A stretch of DNA of 64,000 bases from Drechmeria coniospora (lineage: Eukaryota; Ascomycota; Sordariomycetes; Hypocreales; Ophiocordycipitaceae): the NCBI RefSeq assembly GCF_001625195.1, contig NC_054389.1:5514520-5578519 (forward strand), written 5' to 3'. Below are positions 22,426-35,069 of this stretch, piece by piece. A program made the position numbers and the translations under genes. Every line of letters begins with the position of its first letter. Position 1 is the first letter of the stretch. Under the pieces are notes generated by a model. That model was not told where the DNA came from. It ran no database searches and was given only the letters and a program-made list of their open reading frames with translations.

Positions 22426-23785
22426 ATGACAGGACTAGACGTCTTCCTCACCATGACCGAGGATACTGAAGCAACTCGCTACTGCCATTCGAGGTCCTCG
22501 TCACCGTCCTCTTGGGTCAACAAGTTGGCCCGTATGGCGAAAAATGAAGATCTCGGTGAGAAGGAGGAGTTGATTAAGAACGAATCTGAGAATGCAGACA
22601 CCCACAGCCTCTCCTCGAGCGTCCGCCAGCACGTCGTCGACGGCCACTTGCGGTATCACGCTTATCACGCAGGAAAGTACGCGTTCCCAAACGACGAGAA
22701 CGAGCAGCTGCGCGATGATCTCAAGCACAACTTGACCATTCAACTGTGCGGCAGCAACTACTTTTACGCCCCTGTACGCAAACTGCTCGAACGAGGGGCC
22801 AACGTGCTAGATTTAGGCAAGTTCATGCTCGGCATTTCCGCCACGAGCGACCAGCTGATCTGACACTTTTCAGGCACGGGAACGGGCAAGTGGTGCATCG
22901 AAAGTAAGTTTACCACCGGCTACCGCTCAGCCTCCGGAACCTGTGGCCTGATGGCCCCTCGTGAGCGTGTTGCTAACGATCAAGGGGCCCAGTGGCCGAT
23001 TCCTTTCCTGAAACCCGCTTTCATGGCATGGACCTTTCGCCCATCCAGCCAAACTGGGTTCCCGAGAACACCGACTTTGTAGTCGACGACATCGAGCACG
23101 AGGGCGGCTGGACGTACCCCCTGAACACTTTTGACTACATCCACGTGCGCCACACGATTCACTCGATCAAGAATCGTCCACAGATGTGGGAGCGCATCTT
23201 CAAGTCCGTCATTATCTCCTGACCTACCCTCCCGTCTCGAAAAGACACGTCACACCTGCTGACCGCGTGGCCGTGGTGTGCAGCCACTTGAAACCCGGAG
23301 GCTACGTCGAGGTCCAAGAGTTTCAGTATGTCGCCGCCTGCGACGACGATTCTTGTGACGGGCCCTACGCCCTGCGCGACTTTTTGAACTATCTGCAGGC
23401 CGGCTTGGAGGCGCTGGGGTCGCAGCTCAACAGCATCCAGCACGCCGAAGACGAGCTCCTTGCCGCCGGCTTCGAGGACTTGAGATACCAGGATCTCAAG
23501 TCTCCCATCGGGCCGTGGCCCAAGAGGCCGCAGCTGAGGGAATGCGGCAGCATTCTACGAGACGTCATCATGTGGGGGCTCATCGGCCTCGCGCGGAGGC
23601 CCTTCCGCGATGGCCTCGGTTGGACGAGCGTGCAGATCGAGATGTTCCTCATCGAGGTGCGCAAGGATCTGGCTCGAGAGGTCGACGGCGTGCCCGTCTT
23701 TCATTCCTACTTTTTCTTTCGCAGCATCTATGGACGCAAACCGTCAGGCGGCAACACTTTCCCCAAGGACCAGATTGGGAAGTAG
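22426..23785 (+). CDS. LaeA/UMTA-type SAM-dependent methyltransferase
   Basis: Exons 22426-22816, 22874-22903, 22993-23203 and 23284-23785; 377 aa. Motif I is assembled across two junctions as NVLDLG, TGTGKWCIE and MADSFPETRFHGMDLSPIQP; later motifs are FVVDDIE, the FDYIHVRH region, and HLKPGGYVEVQE after the last junction. This is the arrangement of the fungal LaeA-like/UMTA methyltransferases, many of which act in or control secondary metabolism; the substrate cannot be told. Intron 1 (22817-22873) has a GC donor in perfect context (AG|GCAAGT) and a CTGAC branch; introns 2 (89 nt) and 3 (80 nt, donor GTCCGT) are GT-AG. The second exon is only 30 nt. No biosynthetic backbone enzyme is nearby, so a gene-cluster role is not supported. 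Confidence 0.88.
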
Positions 23786-25545
23786 CAGAAATCGAACGGC
23801 GAGAAGTAGGGGCAGGGGACATTGGCAAGTTGCGTGCAATGATGCGATTGTGATTTGGCAAACCCTACAAAGGTATTCCAGGCAGTTGGCCACTTGGCAA
23901 GAATGCGATGCATTTTGGTGAGACTATCCGCCTCGTGAACTCGGAGCCCATGGTTTGGGAGGGGTCTACGGAGGGATGCCTCGAGAAAGTGATGATTAGC
24001 ATCTGGAAAGAAACTCGAAAGAGTTGATGAGTTGATGAGTTCTTGGTCTGGAGTTGTGCCATTTTCAGCTAACTTTCTCATTACAATCAAACCCGCTGCT
24101 GTCATCGTCAAGGAGTGCATTTTCTTTCGACGTGGGTTTCGCCGACATGGCTGAGTCTAAGAATTGCAGAGTGCCCCCCCCGCCCCGTGAACACTTTTGC
24201 ACGCAAGAATTGTGTGACGTGATGTCGTGATAGAAAAGGGAAAGATATAAAAACGAAGAAGAAAGGAGGCCATAAAGAGTTGTGAACTATGGGGATGAGA
24301 TGGCAAGGAGGAGATCACCGTCGGCCAACTGAAACTGATGAAAAACAAGCTTAACACGGAACCGAGTGTCGTATTCAGCTAGAATCCAGGCAAATCACCA
24401 TTCCCCTGTGCTTATTAAGCATATATAATTGACGAGGACACTCAGCACTGGGTGTGTTGTGGTCCTGCATAGGAAATCCCAACTTTGAAGGGAAAGGTCG
24501 GACATGAGGAATCAGACATTCCGTTGTTGCAGAAGAGAGCCGATATTCAGATAAATAAACTATCAACCTTCCATCCTTGATCACTTCAGAATGAAATCCA
24601 CTTCATCCCGCCCATGTAATCATGCGATAGGAGAATTATCGTAGAGCATTTCCCGGGGCAGGGTTCTCACAGGCGAGTTGCTAACAGGCCCACCTCACTT
24701 TACTACTTTGTCCCCAACTCGACAGAAAGGAATCATGCGATTATAGAGAGCATGGCTCCATCTTTGGGTTACAGGTCGCAAAGCTGATGCTTATTCTGTA
24801 TTCAATGGGTGACTGAGAAGCATTGCCTGGATTTTGTAAGCATGATGCAGTAGGAGGGTGGGCGCACAGCACGCACGGCGATTATCATAGCACAACATGC
24901 GGAGTAGGCATGATCTCAACGCCATCCCAGAAAGGGTACAACCAGGCTCAACTACACTTTGTGGCGTGACGGATAAGATGGTAATCGACTCAATGGGAGC
25001 GTACTTGGGAGGGGAACAACTGCTACTCTCAGAGGAGGCGTGGGCCGTTCGGAATCTCTAGTATGACAAAGTGCAGTCTCGGGCGCTTTTTCGATACCGT
25101 GGTTGGCGAGTAAGAAGAAGAAGTGGTATGCCATTGCCACAAACAACCTTGATCGCCTCACATTTCTTGCTGTGATTGCGACTTGCCGAAGAGTCAACCG
25201 GCCGCGTCTTCAACCTAGTTCGCAACGCACATACTCATGGTTGGTTTGGGCGTCGCCGCCGCAGATCGGGGTCTCCGAGGCTGTGCCGAAGCTGACCCGA
25301 GGTGGGCGGACGTAGTTGACGTCGAATAGATGCGCGTTCGACTAAAACACAAACATCACATCTACCGCACATCATTTCATGCACAACTTTTGCGAACCCT
25401 TGACGCAGGTTCGGTGCTGGCGCCTTCGGCCGACAACTTGGAGACCTGTCGTCACACTTCACTCAGCACAGCAAAAGGAGTTGTGCCTTGACATTTCAAA
25501 GCAGAGGCACTCTGCTTGGGGGCGATTCAAGCCGAGGCCATCGCG
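23786..25545. other. Intergenic region, about 1.8 kb
   Basis: No gene supported. The interval is moderately AT-richer than its neighbours. A TATAAAAA word occurs at about 24,246 but is followed by no recognisable coding sequence. Confidence 0.4.
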
Positions 25546-26205
25546 TTACTTCCACACGCTTGACGTTTCCGCACCTAGCCTCTTCCCTTCCTGATACCTC
25601 TCGCTCAACTCTTTGTAGATACCCTTGACTCTCTGAATCTCCGCCGTCCACTTCGTCCTCTCAGCTTCGTCCTCGAGGCCTGCCACAACGTCCGCCATGG
25701 ACCGGCCACTAAAAAACTTGTTCGTCTTGTTGTACAGGGCCCGCCCGCTCAGCTGCTCGTCCGTCTCTTCGCCCCGAACGCGAAAGACCTCCTGCAGGAT
25801 GTCGATGTCGTACGGGATCGAGAAGAGGTCCCTGCTGTCTTCATAGCTGAAGAGGTAGTAGAACTCGCCGAAGCCGGACCAGGCGATGCCGCTCAGACAC
25901 AGGCTGCATGGCTCGTGCGTGGCGAAGAAGATGCAGTCCTTGCTCGGATCCGGACGGCTTGCGGCGTCCGGAAAGTCGACGGTGAAGAACTGTTGGATGC
26001 AGTTGATTTCGCCGTGGAGAAGCGGCGAGACCCGTTCATTGTTGGTCGCCACGCTGAGCAGTCGAAGATCTGCGCGGGCAAGGATTGCGGCACCGAAGAG
26101 CTTGCAGCCGGACGAGACACCCTGCCGAGTGAGCGGAACGATGGCGTCTTCGACCGTGGCGAGCATCGCCGAGAGGAGCTTGCGGGCATCCGACGAGGCG
26201 GCCAT
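25546..26205 (-). CDS. Zinc-dependent cytidine/deoxycytidylate deaminase-fold protein
   Basis: Single-exon gene, 219 aa. The deaminase zinc site is complete: H64 and E66 in HGEINC (proton-shuttling Glu) and C100/C103 in THEPCSLC, the PCxxC motif. This fits the CDA/tRNA-A34/guanine deaminase superfamily; the overall pattern (LHGEINCIQQFF, ATHEPCSLCLSGIAWSGF) matches a group of fungal stand-alone deaminase-like proteins whose substrate is not known. The C-terminal third is charged and helical (ERTKWTAEIQRVKGIYKELSERY). No targeting signal is evident, so it is probably cytosolic. The ATG at 26,205 is the first in frame and gives the expected length before the H-x-E motif. Confidence 0.85.
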   Translation of the reverse strand: MAASSDARKLLSAMLATVEDAIVPLTRQGVSSGCKLFGAAILARADLRLLSVATNNERVSPLLHGEINCIQQFFTVDFPDAASRPDPSKDCIFFATHEPCSLCLSGIAWSGFGEFYYLFSYEDSRDLFSIPYDIDILQEVFRVRGEETDEQLSGRALYNKTNKFFSGRSMADVVAGLEDEAERTKWTAEIQRVKGIYKELSERYQEGKRLGAETSSVWK

Positions 26206-29200
26206 CCTGCCTCACGTTTTTCGTCTCGTCGGTCGCAGGAGTCGGACTGTTTCCCCGCAGAATACCTGCTACGGATGATTCGAATGTTGACCCGAGAGGA
26301 CGGCCGAGGATGGACTTGCTCTGCAAAAAATGCGTCGGTTCCCGAAGGTCATCGGCACGACCCAGAGCTCCACTCTCGGTGAAACGCTCGACCGTTGCTA
26401 CCTTCAAGGTTGCTTCTTTTCTCACAAGCATTTCTTGTACTTGCATGCCGTGGGCATGGATGAATGCACGCACCGATAGCAGGCAACCGAGGAGCGCCTG
26501 GATGTCGCTCCTCAGCATTTGGCACCAGTAATGTGCTTGGTTTTCGATCGGAATATCGGGGAGCATCCGCGTCCAAGCTGGAATCCGTGGGCATGACAGG
26601 CGCGGCCGGCCACATCGAGAGTCACCCAGAAAGCGGGAGGAGGCATTGCTTGCTTTCGGGCGAATGCTCGTCGCACAACAGAGCGAGTGAAGTCTTTGCC
26701 CGTGAGATGGGCCAATGCCGTTGACGCGAGCTTCCATGCGAACAAATTTACTCCATGAAGGGCCCGAGGACCCGTTGAAAAACGCTACTTCCTACCCGGC
26801 CAGCCCTCGTTTCCGCACCCATTCGGGATACATGAACGAAGCCAGAAAGGAGCATGACAACTTTGATTCCTCCTTCCCCTCCACCTGCCGATCTGATACT
26901 CCACAGCGACAACTCGTTCGACATCTATCAGTGGACACTTCAGCTGTGGCGGAGGAACCGATAGCATCGCCACGGTTAAACATTAGACATTCTCAGTATT
27001 TGCTACGAATACGGTGCCAGCAAGGAATGGATCGGACACCGGGGCACTTTTGACAAGTCGTTCCCACTACTCCGTAGTTAAGTGCGCAATGCAGAGTTTG
27101 CCTATAACAATCCGTGAAACCACAGACGCATTTAATAATTCAGCTCTCGTCATTTACATGATGGGTCCAGTTCTCAGCCAACACTTCTACAACCAGGGAT
27201 GCCTAAAGTGCGATAGTTACCAGTGTTAATAATTTACGGATTATTTTTTGGCCCCCCCCACTGGAGATATATGACTGTTAGGTGTGTGAATCCCCTCCGT
27301 TATGACAACATTACATGTAATACGGACTATAATTACACCTACAATACTCCGTACCAATAGGTATCCACCGCGGGGGTTTGCCCACCCATTATTAATACAA
27401 CGTTGACGCAAAATGCTAACGCTAACCTAAGTATATTTGAAGCTCTTGCTATGCCTTACCAAACCACCATTGCAACAGAGTACAAGTTGAACTAAATGGA
27501 CCACAAAGAGCGCCGCAATGAGAGTGGGAGCAATGGATGCCGTATGCTACATGGCAATTCCTTCAGGAGTGGAGGCGTTTCCAGCTTCCCGTGACTGCCG
27601 GGGCCGCTGCTGTGACCGCTGTGACTGCCGGGGCCTCTGCTCTGTCCGCAGGAGCCGTGGCGACTACTAGAGCCATGGTGATTATCAGGGCTGCTGTGAC
27701 TGCCGGTACCTCTGCTCTGATGACTAAAGCCGTTGGTGATTACTGGTAATACTGCCCGGGCCGCTACTGTGAGTGCCGGGACAGGCCACGGAGGCCTGTG
27801 GTACCTAGGGGCGCCGTCTGTTTGACGAGATAGACTTGATTGAATTTCGTCGCGGCTTCCAGCGTCCTTTTGAGGGGCTGTCCCAGATCACTTTCGCAGG
27901 ATTCCCGGATACGCTGCTTCTTCATTGCCTATCCCCGGCAAAATGTCTGGTAAGAACCATCCGGATCGTTGGGGATAAGCACCATACATTGCGGCAATTC
28001 AAATGACAGGGTGGGTTGGGCATCGTCGCATTCGCCAGGAGGCAACACCTGCAGCAGCTTGACCAGGCGCCCATGCGCGATGTCGCCCCTTGACATTGTG
28101 AGGTGGCCACTGAGCATAGCGAAGCCGACGTCAAAGACAGTCATCTAGTGTAGCGAATGTCGTGTCTCGAGGCTGTGCAGATGATGCTCCTGGGTCACCC
28201 TTCCAGTCCCATCCGGTTCTGGCCTCGCAGTTAAGATGCACACTTGTACATGTGCGGGCTGCGGGAGAGCCGCGGCGGAGTACCCCTTCTGAATACTCGA
28301 GCATGACCAAGGGAAACCTCCGTCAAAGAGTCGGTCAGAAGCTTCGGAGACTCCAGATGAGCCATGTGAGGCTGATGTCGGGACATGTGCGCATGCAGCC
28401 TGAGCTTCCCGCGAATTGAACGGCATGGGTCAGGCTCAGTGGGGCAGCGATGCATACTCGGCGTCTGCAGGGTCCAGAAGTACAGTCCACCTTCAGTAAT
28501 ACCTTGTATCCAACTACAAAACACTGTTCATAGTACAACGCACTTGTACAGTAGGTTTGTACATGTAGCCGTATGGGGCAGAATCAGTGCGCGGTACGCG
28601 AGCTGGACAGGTATTTACATTTACACCTACTGCAAGTACTGTAGGCGTGTCACGCACCCTGCATTGTTGGGCCTGAACGAGAAAGCAGCCGGCTCATTTG
28701 GACAATACTGGATATGCAAGGTGCACCAATCACCATGGCTGTTAGGTAGCATCCAGCACTGCCATCGGCTGCCAACGAGGCTTTGGACATCAATACAGCG
28801 ATAAGAGTAAGTAATACTCGGTATAGCCGTTGGGGGAGAATCGAAGAAGTCTGTGCTGCCTGCTCGCGTGAGGCGAAGGTCCTAGTACGTTCGTCATCGC
28901 TGCTCCATGAGGTATAGTGGTAGTGCAGAGAGTGCAGGCACGAAAGTACGATGCAATGCCGCGTTCGGTGCGTCGTGCCCATACTTTTGATCGACGCCCT
29001 CGTCAAGAATCTCGTGTTTTTTTTTGGCAAATTGCGAAACGCGCAAGGAAAGAGGGAAAGGAGCAGAGAAAAATTTTTCTCCCTCCTTGTCCGACGAGGG
29101 ACGAGGCACAACAGATGGTGAGCCAGCTCGTTTATCACACCGGCCACCGAAACTAGCGCCACTGTAATAAGACATGAGGCGTGGCGGGCATGGATGTGCG

Positions 29201-32200
29201 TTGCAGTGTGCCCTCCCTGCCTTTGTCCACACTCCGGTCTGCCGATGCGAGTGAGGAGAAGTCGTATGAATCGCACTCCGTGCTTGCAGGGCCGACCTAC
29301 TGTATTCATGTGCAATCCAGGCACAGACAGATGTCCATGTGCATGCAAGTATGTAAGCATGCACGTAGGTGACTCGTATGATTACCACCAACAGTACGGT
29401 GAAGACAGAGTGCAAGCGTACCTCTTCAGTACTTGATCTCGTCAGCGTACTTTAAGTATTTTCACGCCAGCCAGCAGGGGTGCTAGTTTAACGTCCGGCG
29501 CCCTGCCGGAGGGGGGCGTGTGGTGAAGCGTTTGTCGTTCAACTCTTGGCCATTGTGAAGAGGGAAAAAAACAAGTGGCAAGTAGACTCTGCTCCCTGAT
29601 CCAAGGCGAGGGACCAATGATACATTTGGGTCTCGTCCTGTTGCGTGGCCAAGCCAGAAACCAAAAGGTGATGGCAAAAGAACGCAGGAGCAGGCTGAAG
29701 CATGGGTGCCACAGGAGGGGTAGGGTGTGGAAACCTCGCCGAATGCCGTCGTCTTCAAGCCCGTTCGCACACACGGTTCAATCGCCGTGCGTTGAGTGTG
29801 CTGTCTCTGGCCGATGGCCGGGGGAACGCGGGACGCAGGACGTTGCGCTGCGGGATCCCGCTCGACGTGTCTGCAATGGTCGCGGCTTCTGGTCATGGTC
29901 GTACATGCACAGGGAATTTGCAACCGAGAGCTGGAGGGCAAACGGAAGCGACCGGCAACATCGCCCTGATCTTGCTGCGCACTGCCGAAGGTTCAGCAAC
30001 GTTCGCCTATTCGCCAATCTCATCCACTCGTTCGCCTCGCTCGAACGTGCACATACCCGTACGGGCGAGTACCCGTATGCACGCATGCACTTTGTCCTGC
30101 CCGCTTCGTCATTTGGGGAAGGCTGGCTGGTTCAACAATAGGCGGAAAAGTCCCGAAAGGTAACTCGGTCGTCAGCGCGAGGGCAAGTCGACGCGTGAAA
30201 AATTGTGAGACATGACTCCAATCCTTTCCGTTCTCGTCCCTGTGGCCGGTATTGGCACTCATGCTTGTGCTCGGTCGGGCACGGCGATGGTGAGTTGAGC
30301 ATGGCGAGTCTCTGACCGAGGTTGATGCTGCATGACAGGCGTTCGGAGCCTCAAATTCGACCCTGTCATATTACATGTTTCAAGCCGCGGCGATGGACTA
30401 CCGATCGGCGAGAGTTGGTGAATGGCTTACCATCGGCAAGCAAGCATGTAATACACGAGCACCTACGTACAGGATGTACGGAGTACGTGGGCATGTGCTT
30501 CTACCTACTGTAAGTAGATGCAGAAGGCAGGTACATTGTACGCGCACAAGTACGAGATACCGGTTTCAAAGCATCTACGGAGTAAGTACAAAGTATCTGT
30601 ACGCATTACAGGTCGCAAGTATGAAGGTATGCACTCAGTTCGCGGCAGGTACGAGATGGAGGGGCGGAGGAGGGGAAGGCTCCCACCTGCCGTTGGAGTG
30701 GATTGACGACGCTGGCTGGGTATTCTTACCTACTGTTTGGATCGGGTGGAACTGCAGGAGGAAATGACCCCATTCGTCAGCACAGCCATCTACCAGGGCG
30801 TGCATTCCCCGTTCGCCCGTTTAATACCCGCTTGGCCGCGATGAGAACACGACGAAGAAGCGTGCATTTTTCGGTGTGTGGTATTTTACATACGTGGTCC
30901 ATATCGTGTGTCGGATGAAGAGCGTGGAATAGGTACCGAAGTGCCCAAGGTTTTTGGACTCCCACACACGGAGGCGTCTCTGCCGCAGCGCTCATGGTTT
31001 TTGGTTGTGATGTCAGGCGGTGACCGAGGAAGAAGCAAGTGCCAGGCGTACATGCAAGTACCAACTGCTTGCTGATGGAGAGTTTCGCGCTCAGATGTGA
31101 CAGGCGCGAGCGTGATCCCGCTGCGCTTGCACCTCATCACCCTTGCACTGCGCGTACGTGGCGGGGCAGGTGACAGCCGTAGGAGCAGTTCAAATGAGGC
31201 TTAGGGAGTTGATCAGTCGTTCTTCCCTTCTGCGACGATATTCAAGTAAGTAATTAACATGATTACTTAGGTGCAAGTACTCCGTACAGAACTTGTATTA
31301 TACTCCGCATTATTACTCCGTACTCCGAGGTGTACTGCTACATCTCCTTGCACGCAGGCACGCATCGTATTGTACCTACCTAGTAATACTCCGTACCTAT
31401 ACGGAGTAATCGCTACTTATGTACTTGTACTGACCACTACTTGTCTTGAAGTGTACTCCGTACCTTAACAGATTTGGACATGCACTCCGTACACATGTCG
31501 GGTACTACGTATTGCCTACCTAGGTACCTTTAGGTAGTATGTACCTAGTAGTGTAATTAGTACTTTGTATTGCCCTGGCAGGTGCTATTAGGCCGTCTGG
31601 CTTTTGGGGCGAGTGGTGAAGTAAGTATCCTTACATGACGGAGTACGGAGAATATGATCCAGTTCGGACCGATCGCATAGCCTCCTATAGTAAATCTTGA
31701 TTTCGAGCATCACGTAGAATGACGCGTAAAGTCATGTCGTCGTTTCAGTTGGCGCAAGGTAGCGAAAGTCAGCTTGATGACCTTGCCCGACAACATTGCC
31801 ATGGATATAGTGGGAGACACCCAGCCGTCAAGTTGACCATGTAATTACATCCTGGTATCTGCCCAATCGGGCAAACAAAGAGGCTATATTCTCCGTGTGC
31901 CTCTCTATTTCGACTTTCTCGATAGGGGCTGGGCATATCGGCCAGGACGCAGGCATATTCGCGTATAGCACCATGCAAGGTCACTCGAGTAGCTGTGATT
32001 TTTTGCTTACTCTCATCGTCAGTCAGATACATCACAGACGCCGAGGAGGGGCGACAATGGTTGTTCACGGTTACAGAACAGAAAACCGCTCGGCCTTCTT
32101 CGGACCATGCATCCAATACGACGGCATTATCCCGTCCGTACTGCATAGTATACACACGGACACGCACAGACACAGACACACACGCGCACACAAAGTATGC

Positions 32201-33747
32201 ATATTGTGCAAGCAATTCACAATTACGCAGGCTGCTTTGCCGAAAATGCGCAGCCGTCAGCGCCGATGCAGCTATGGCCAATCTACGAGTAAGCCGGCTG
32301 CTGGGATGGCCTGACCAATCTAACGCTACAAACTACCTGTAAGAGATGCACCGATGCACTTCTGCTACAGCTCGTAAGCGCTTTTGTGCGATGCCAGAAG
32401 CAACGAGACGAGACACCAGACATCTATCCGTATCCGTCGCTGCTGACCGAGCCTTGCAAGTCGCCGATGCAGACTCCGTACGGATTGCCCTGTACGTGTC
32501 TACAGTACTTACAACTGCATATAAGTAAGTGCTGCGATTACATGTCATGGTCAATCTCCAGGTACATGTACGGCGTACTACATGTAAGTAATACGAAGTA
32601 ATTACTCCGTACGTCAGTACACTTCGTACTTGTACTTACTGTACTGCGGATTGCAGTATACGACCACGAGCTATGTATTCCGTACTCCGTACTCCGTACA
32701 TGTACAAGTAGTAACGACTCGTACACTTACTTACACTGCAAGTATCAATACTGAACACGCGCACACATCGGACATGCACAAGCAATAAGCCAAGTACTGT
32801 GGTTGCACACCAGTACGTACTCTATACCGTACTGTACACGATTTAATATCAGCACGCCCCCCACCCCCCATAGGAACATCCGTCGTTCAACGTAAAAATA
32901 ATAGCGGCTAGCCCCCTAGCTCGTCTAGGCTGGCCCCGCCCGCATACCTTTTGGGCGACACCCCCCCCCCCTTGTCCCTGGCACTTCCTGTTGTTCCTGT
33001 TGTTGGTCTCCTTCCAGCTTGTGCCAGTCTTGTTCTGGACGGCGCCCGTCCCGCTCCTCTCGTCCCCTGCTGGGAGCACTTTGCACACATACCAACCTCC
33101 ATATATACCTCGCCTCATACCCGCGTCAACGTCTTTCCTTTCCCTTCCTGCATCGTTTTGGCATTTGCCAATCAATAACCTTCGCAAAGTCTCACCCTAA
33201 ACCAACGGAAAGCACGTCGCCGTCGACGTTGATTTCATCTTAGGCCAACACTGCAGTTGCTCCAACAAGCCTGCCACCTCGACTCCAGCTGCTGGCCCTC
33301 CCCCACGTCCAGCACTCGTTGCATCACGACACAGCCAGCCAGGTCGTTCGACATTTGGCTATCGGTTTCTTCTCGCATCTCGTGACGAGAGGAAATCTTT
33401 CGACCTTTTGACGCCTCGGTCATGTTTGCAGAAGCAGGAATTTTCTCCAACCCCTACTCTCCCGACCCGATACCGAGGTGACGGCCCATCACCGCACCCA
33501 ACACGCTTTTCACTTGGCTCGACGAAAGAGAAATACGCAGGCGGGAGGTCAGCAACGGCGGCCAAAAGACGGCTCCGCAGTGAAGGTGCAGAATAACACG
33601 CAGGCCGTGAATCACGAACCCTGCCTTCGACTATATTAGCCGTCCCCCACGCCACGACCGCTGCGGTTTCGAGCGGCCACCGTACATGCACACGCACAAA
33701 CCCACGAACCCTGCTTGTCGACCATCGCACAGAGGCTGCGAAACACC
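26206..33747. other. Gene-poor block 2 (about 7.5 kb)
   Basis: No intact gene was recognised. Contents include a degenerate Gly/Ser/His-rich tandem repeat at 27.6-27.8 kb, dense GTAC/TACTCCGTA clusters at 30.4-30.7, 31.2-31.7 and 32.4-32.8 kb, and an 11-base C run near 32,961. The last 700 bases are the pyrimidine-rich leader and promoter of the next gene, with a TATATA word near 33,103. GC content is not depleted. Confidence 0.5.
27588..27790 (-). pseudogene. Degenerate Gly/Ser/His-rich tandem-repeat coding relic
   Basis: Read on the minus strand, this stretch encodes repeated SRG[T/P]GSHS-like peptides with a period of about 25 residues (75 nt): QSRGTGSHS and QSRGPGSHS with GSSSRHGSCG between them. 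A third unit (THSSGPGS) lies in another frame, so the array is frameshifted. There is no plausible start codon, signal peptide or downstream domain. It looks like the relic of a low-complexity repeat protein; origin unknown. Confidence 0.4.
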
Positions 33748-35069
33748 ATGAGCTACCCTTCACCACGAACACCTGGATCGACGCCGATCCACGACTGGGA
33801 GTACTCCCGTATGTCGTCGGCAACGCCCACGCCGTCGCCGAGACCGAGCTGGTTCGAGTCGGTCTCAACACCACGACGACCGGCCACCCGCGCCGCCCAC
33901 TCCCGATCCAGCAGCTACTCCCATCGTGAATTTCTCCCGCCGCGGGCGCACCCGGAGTCCCCGCGTTACAATAGCTCCGGAAGCTACTTGACGGCAGATG
34001 TGAGTCACATTCCCTTTCCGTCCCGGCGGCGACATTCGAGGTCCCCCCCCCCCCCCCCCCCCCTTCTCCTCCCAGACCGACCCCTTTCAGGCGTCATCGT
34101 CGGCACTCGTATCCCCACGTCCGGGCCTCTGCATCCTATGGAGAATTCGACGAGGACGAGGACGTCGAGGCCATGGAACGCACCTGCGCGTTGCCATTCC
34201 TGGCACGGTCCAAGAGCCAGCTCCCCCACCGCCATCCAATTGACCGTGAGAGGGCTTGGTGCACTAATCACGATGACCACCTGTAGTACGGCACCTACTA
34301 CGTCGATGCGGCCTGTGCCCGGACGGCCCCGTATGGGCCTCCGTACGATGCCCACTACGAGTCACCGAGGCCTTCTGCCACGCAAGCGCGGCCGCCGACG
34401 AGCCATTCCCACGCCCGTCGATCGTCCGCTTCGATTCCCCAGCGCCCGGCCATGACGAAGCCGTCGAACGGTCAGCGAGCCAATCCACCGGTCACGGCCA
34501 AGGCCACCGAGGCGGATGCCCGCCGGCACAAGATTCCCCAGGGATTCTCGTTGAAGAATTGGGATCCCAACGAGGAGCCCATCCTGCTCCTCGGAAGCGT
34601 CTTCGACGCCAACAGCCTCGGAAAGTGGATCTACGATTGGACCGTCTTCCACAAGGGCGGCGCGTTGACGCCCATCGCCGAGATGGCTGCTGACCTCTGG
34701 CTGAATCTGATCCACCTCACGGCCAAGGTGAAGGATGCCGAGGCCAAGGTTGGTGCCATCCGCAGGGCCGAAGACCGAGAGTTTGTCGAAGACGTCATCA
34801 ACGCCGGCGAGCGCCTCATGGCCGAGCTGAGGGCCCTCCTCAAGGCGTGCGAGGCCCCGATGCTCAAGGCGTGCGAGGCCCCGATGCCCAAGGCGTCCCG
34901 CCGAAAGCAAGTCAGCCTTGGCAAGAACTCGGGTGTCGAGTTTGTCGAGACATTGTTCGGTCGCGACCGGGAGCTTGTGAGGACGGAAAAGCTGACGCAA
35001 AAGATCCGATTGTTCCGAGTGCGCTTCGATGCCAACTGTACTAAAATTCTCGCGGAGCCCACTGCTTAG
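33748..35069 (+). CDS. Conserved fungal proline-rich protein (often labelled vegetative cell wall protein gp1-like)
   Basis: The in-frame model joins 33748-34245 and 34287-35069 over a 41-nt intron (GTGAGA...CTAAT...CTGTAG); about 426 aa. The first half is Ser/Pro/Arg-rich low complexity (MSYPSPRTPGSTP, YNSSGSYLTAD). The second half is a conserved module: IPQGFSLKNWDP, EEPILLLGSVFDANSLGKW, IYDWTV, a helical middle with EDREFVEDVINAGERL, and GKNSGVEFVETLFGRDRELVRTEKL. The function of this module is unknown to me; the gp1-like database name is historical. A 21-base C run at 34,043-34,063 lies in the coding region: the other frame after it reads an acidic patch (YGEFDEDEDVEAMER) that looks more conserved than the in-frame reading, so the central 60 residues are uncertain. 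A 24-nt in-frame duplication gives two copies of KACEAPM. Confidence 0.7.
34043..34063. repeat. Homopolymer tract of 21 C inside a coding region
   Basis: Encodes a proline run in the gp1-like gene. A one-base gain (or two-base loss) in this run would switch the downstream frame to the acidic reading. Confidence 0.9.

Noticed and set aside
22426..26205. Secondary-metabolite gene cluster
   Set aside because: Only a LaeA-type methyltransferase is present; no PKS, NRPS or terpene synthase nearby.
34000..34090. Intron across the C21 run (GTGAGT donor at about 34,001)
   Set aside because: Acceptors CCCAG and TTCAG give the wrong phase for the conserved downstream reading, and the reading through the donor is conserved-looking.
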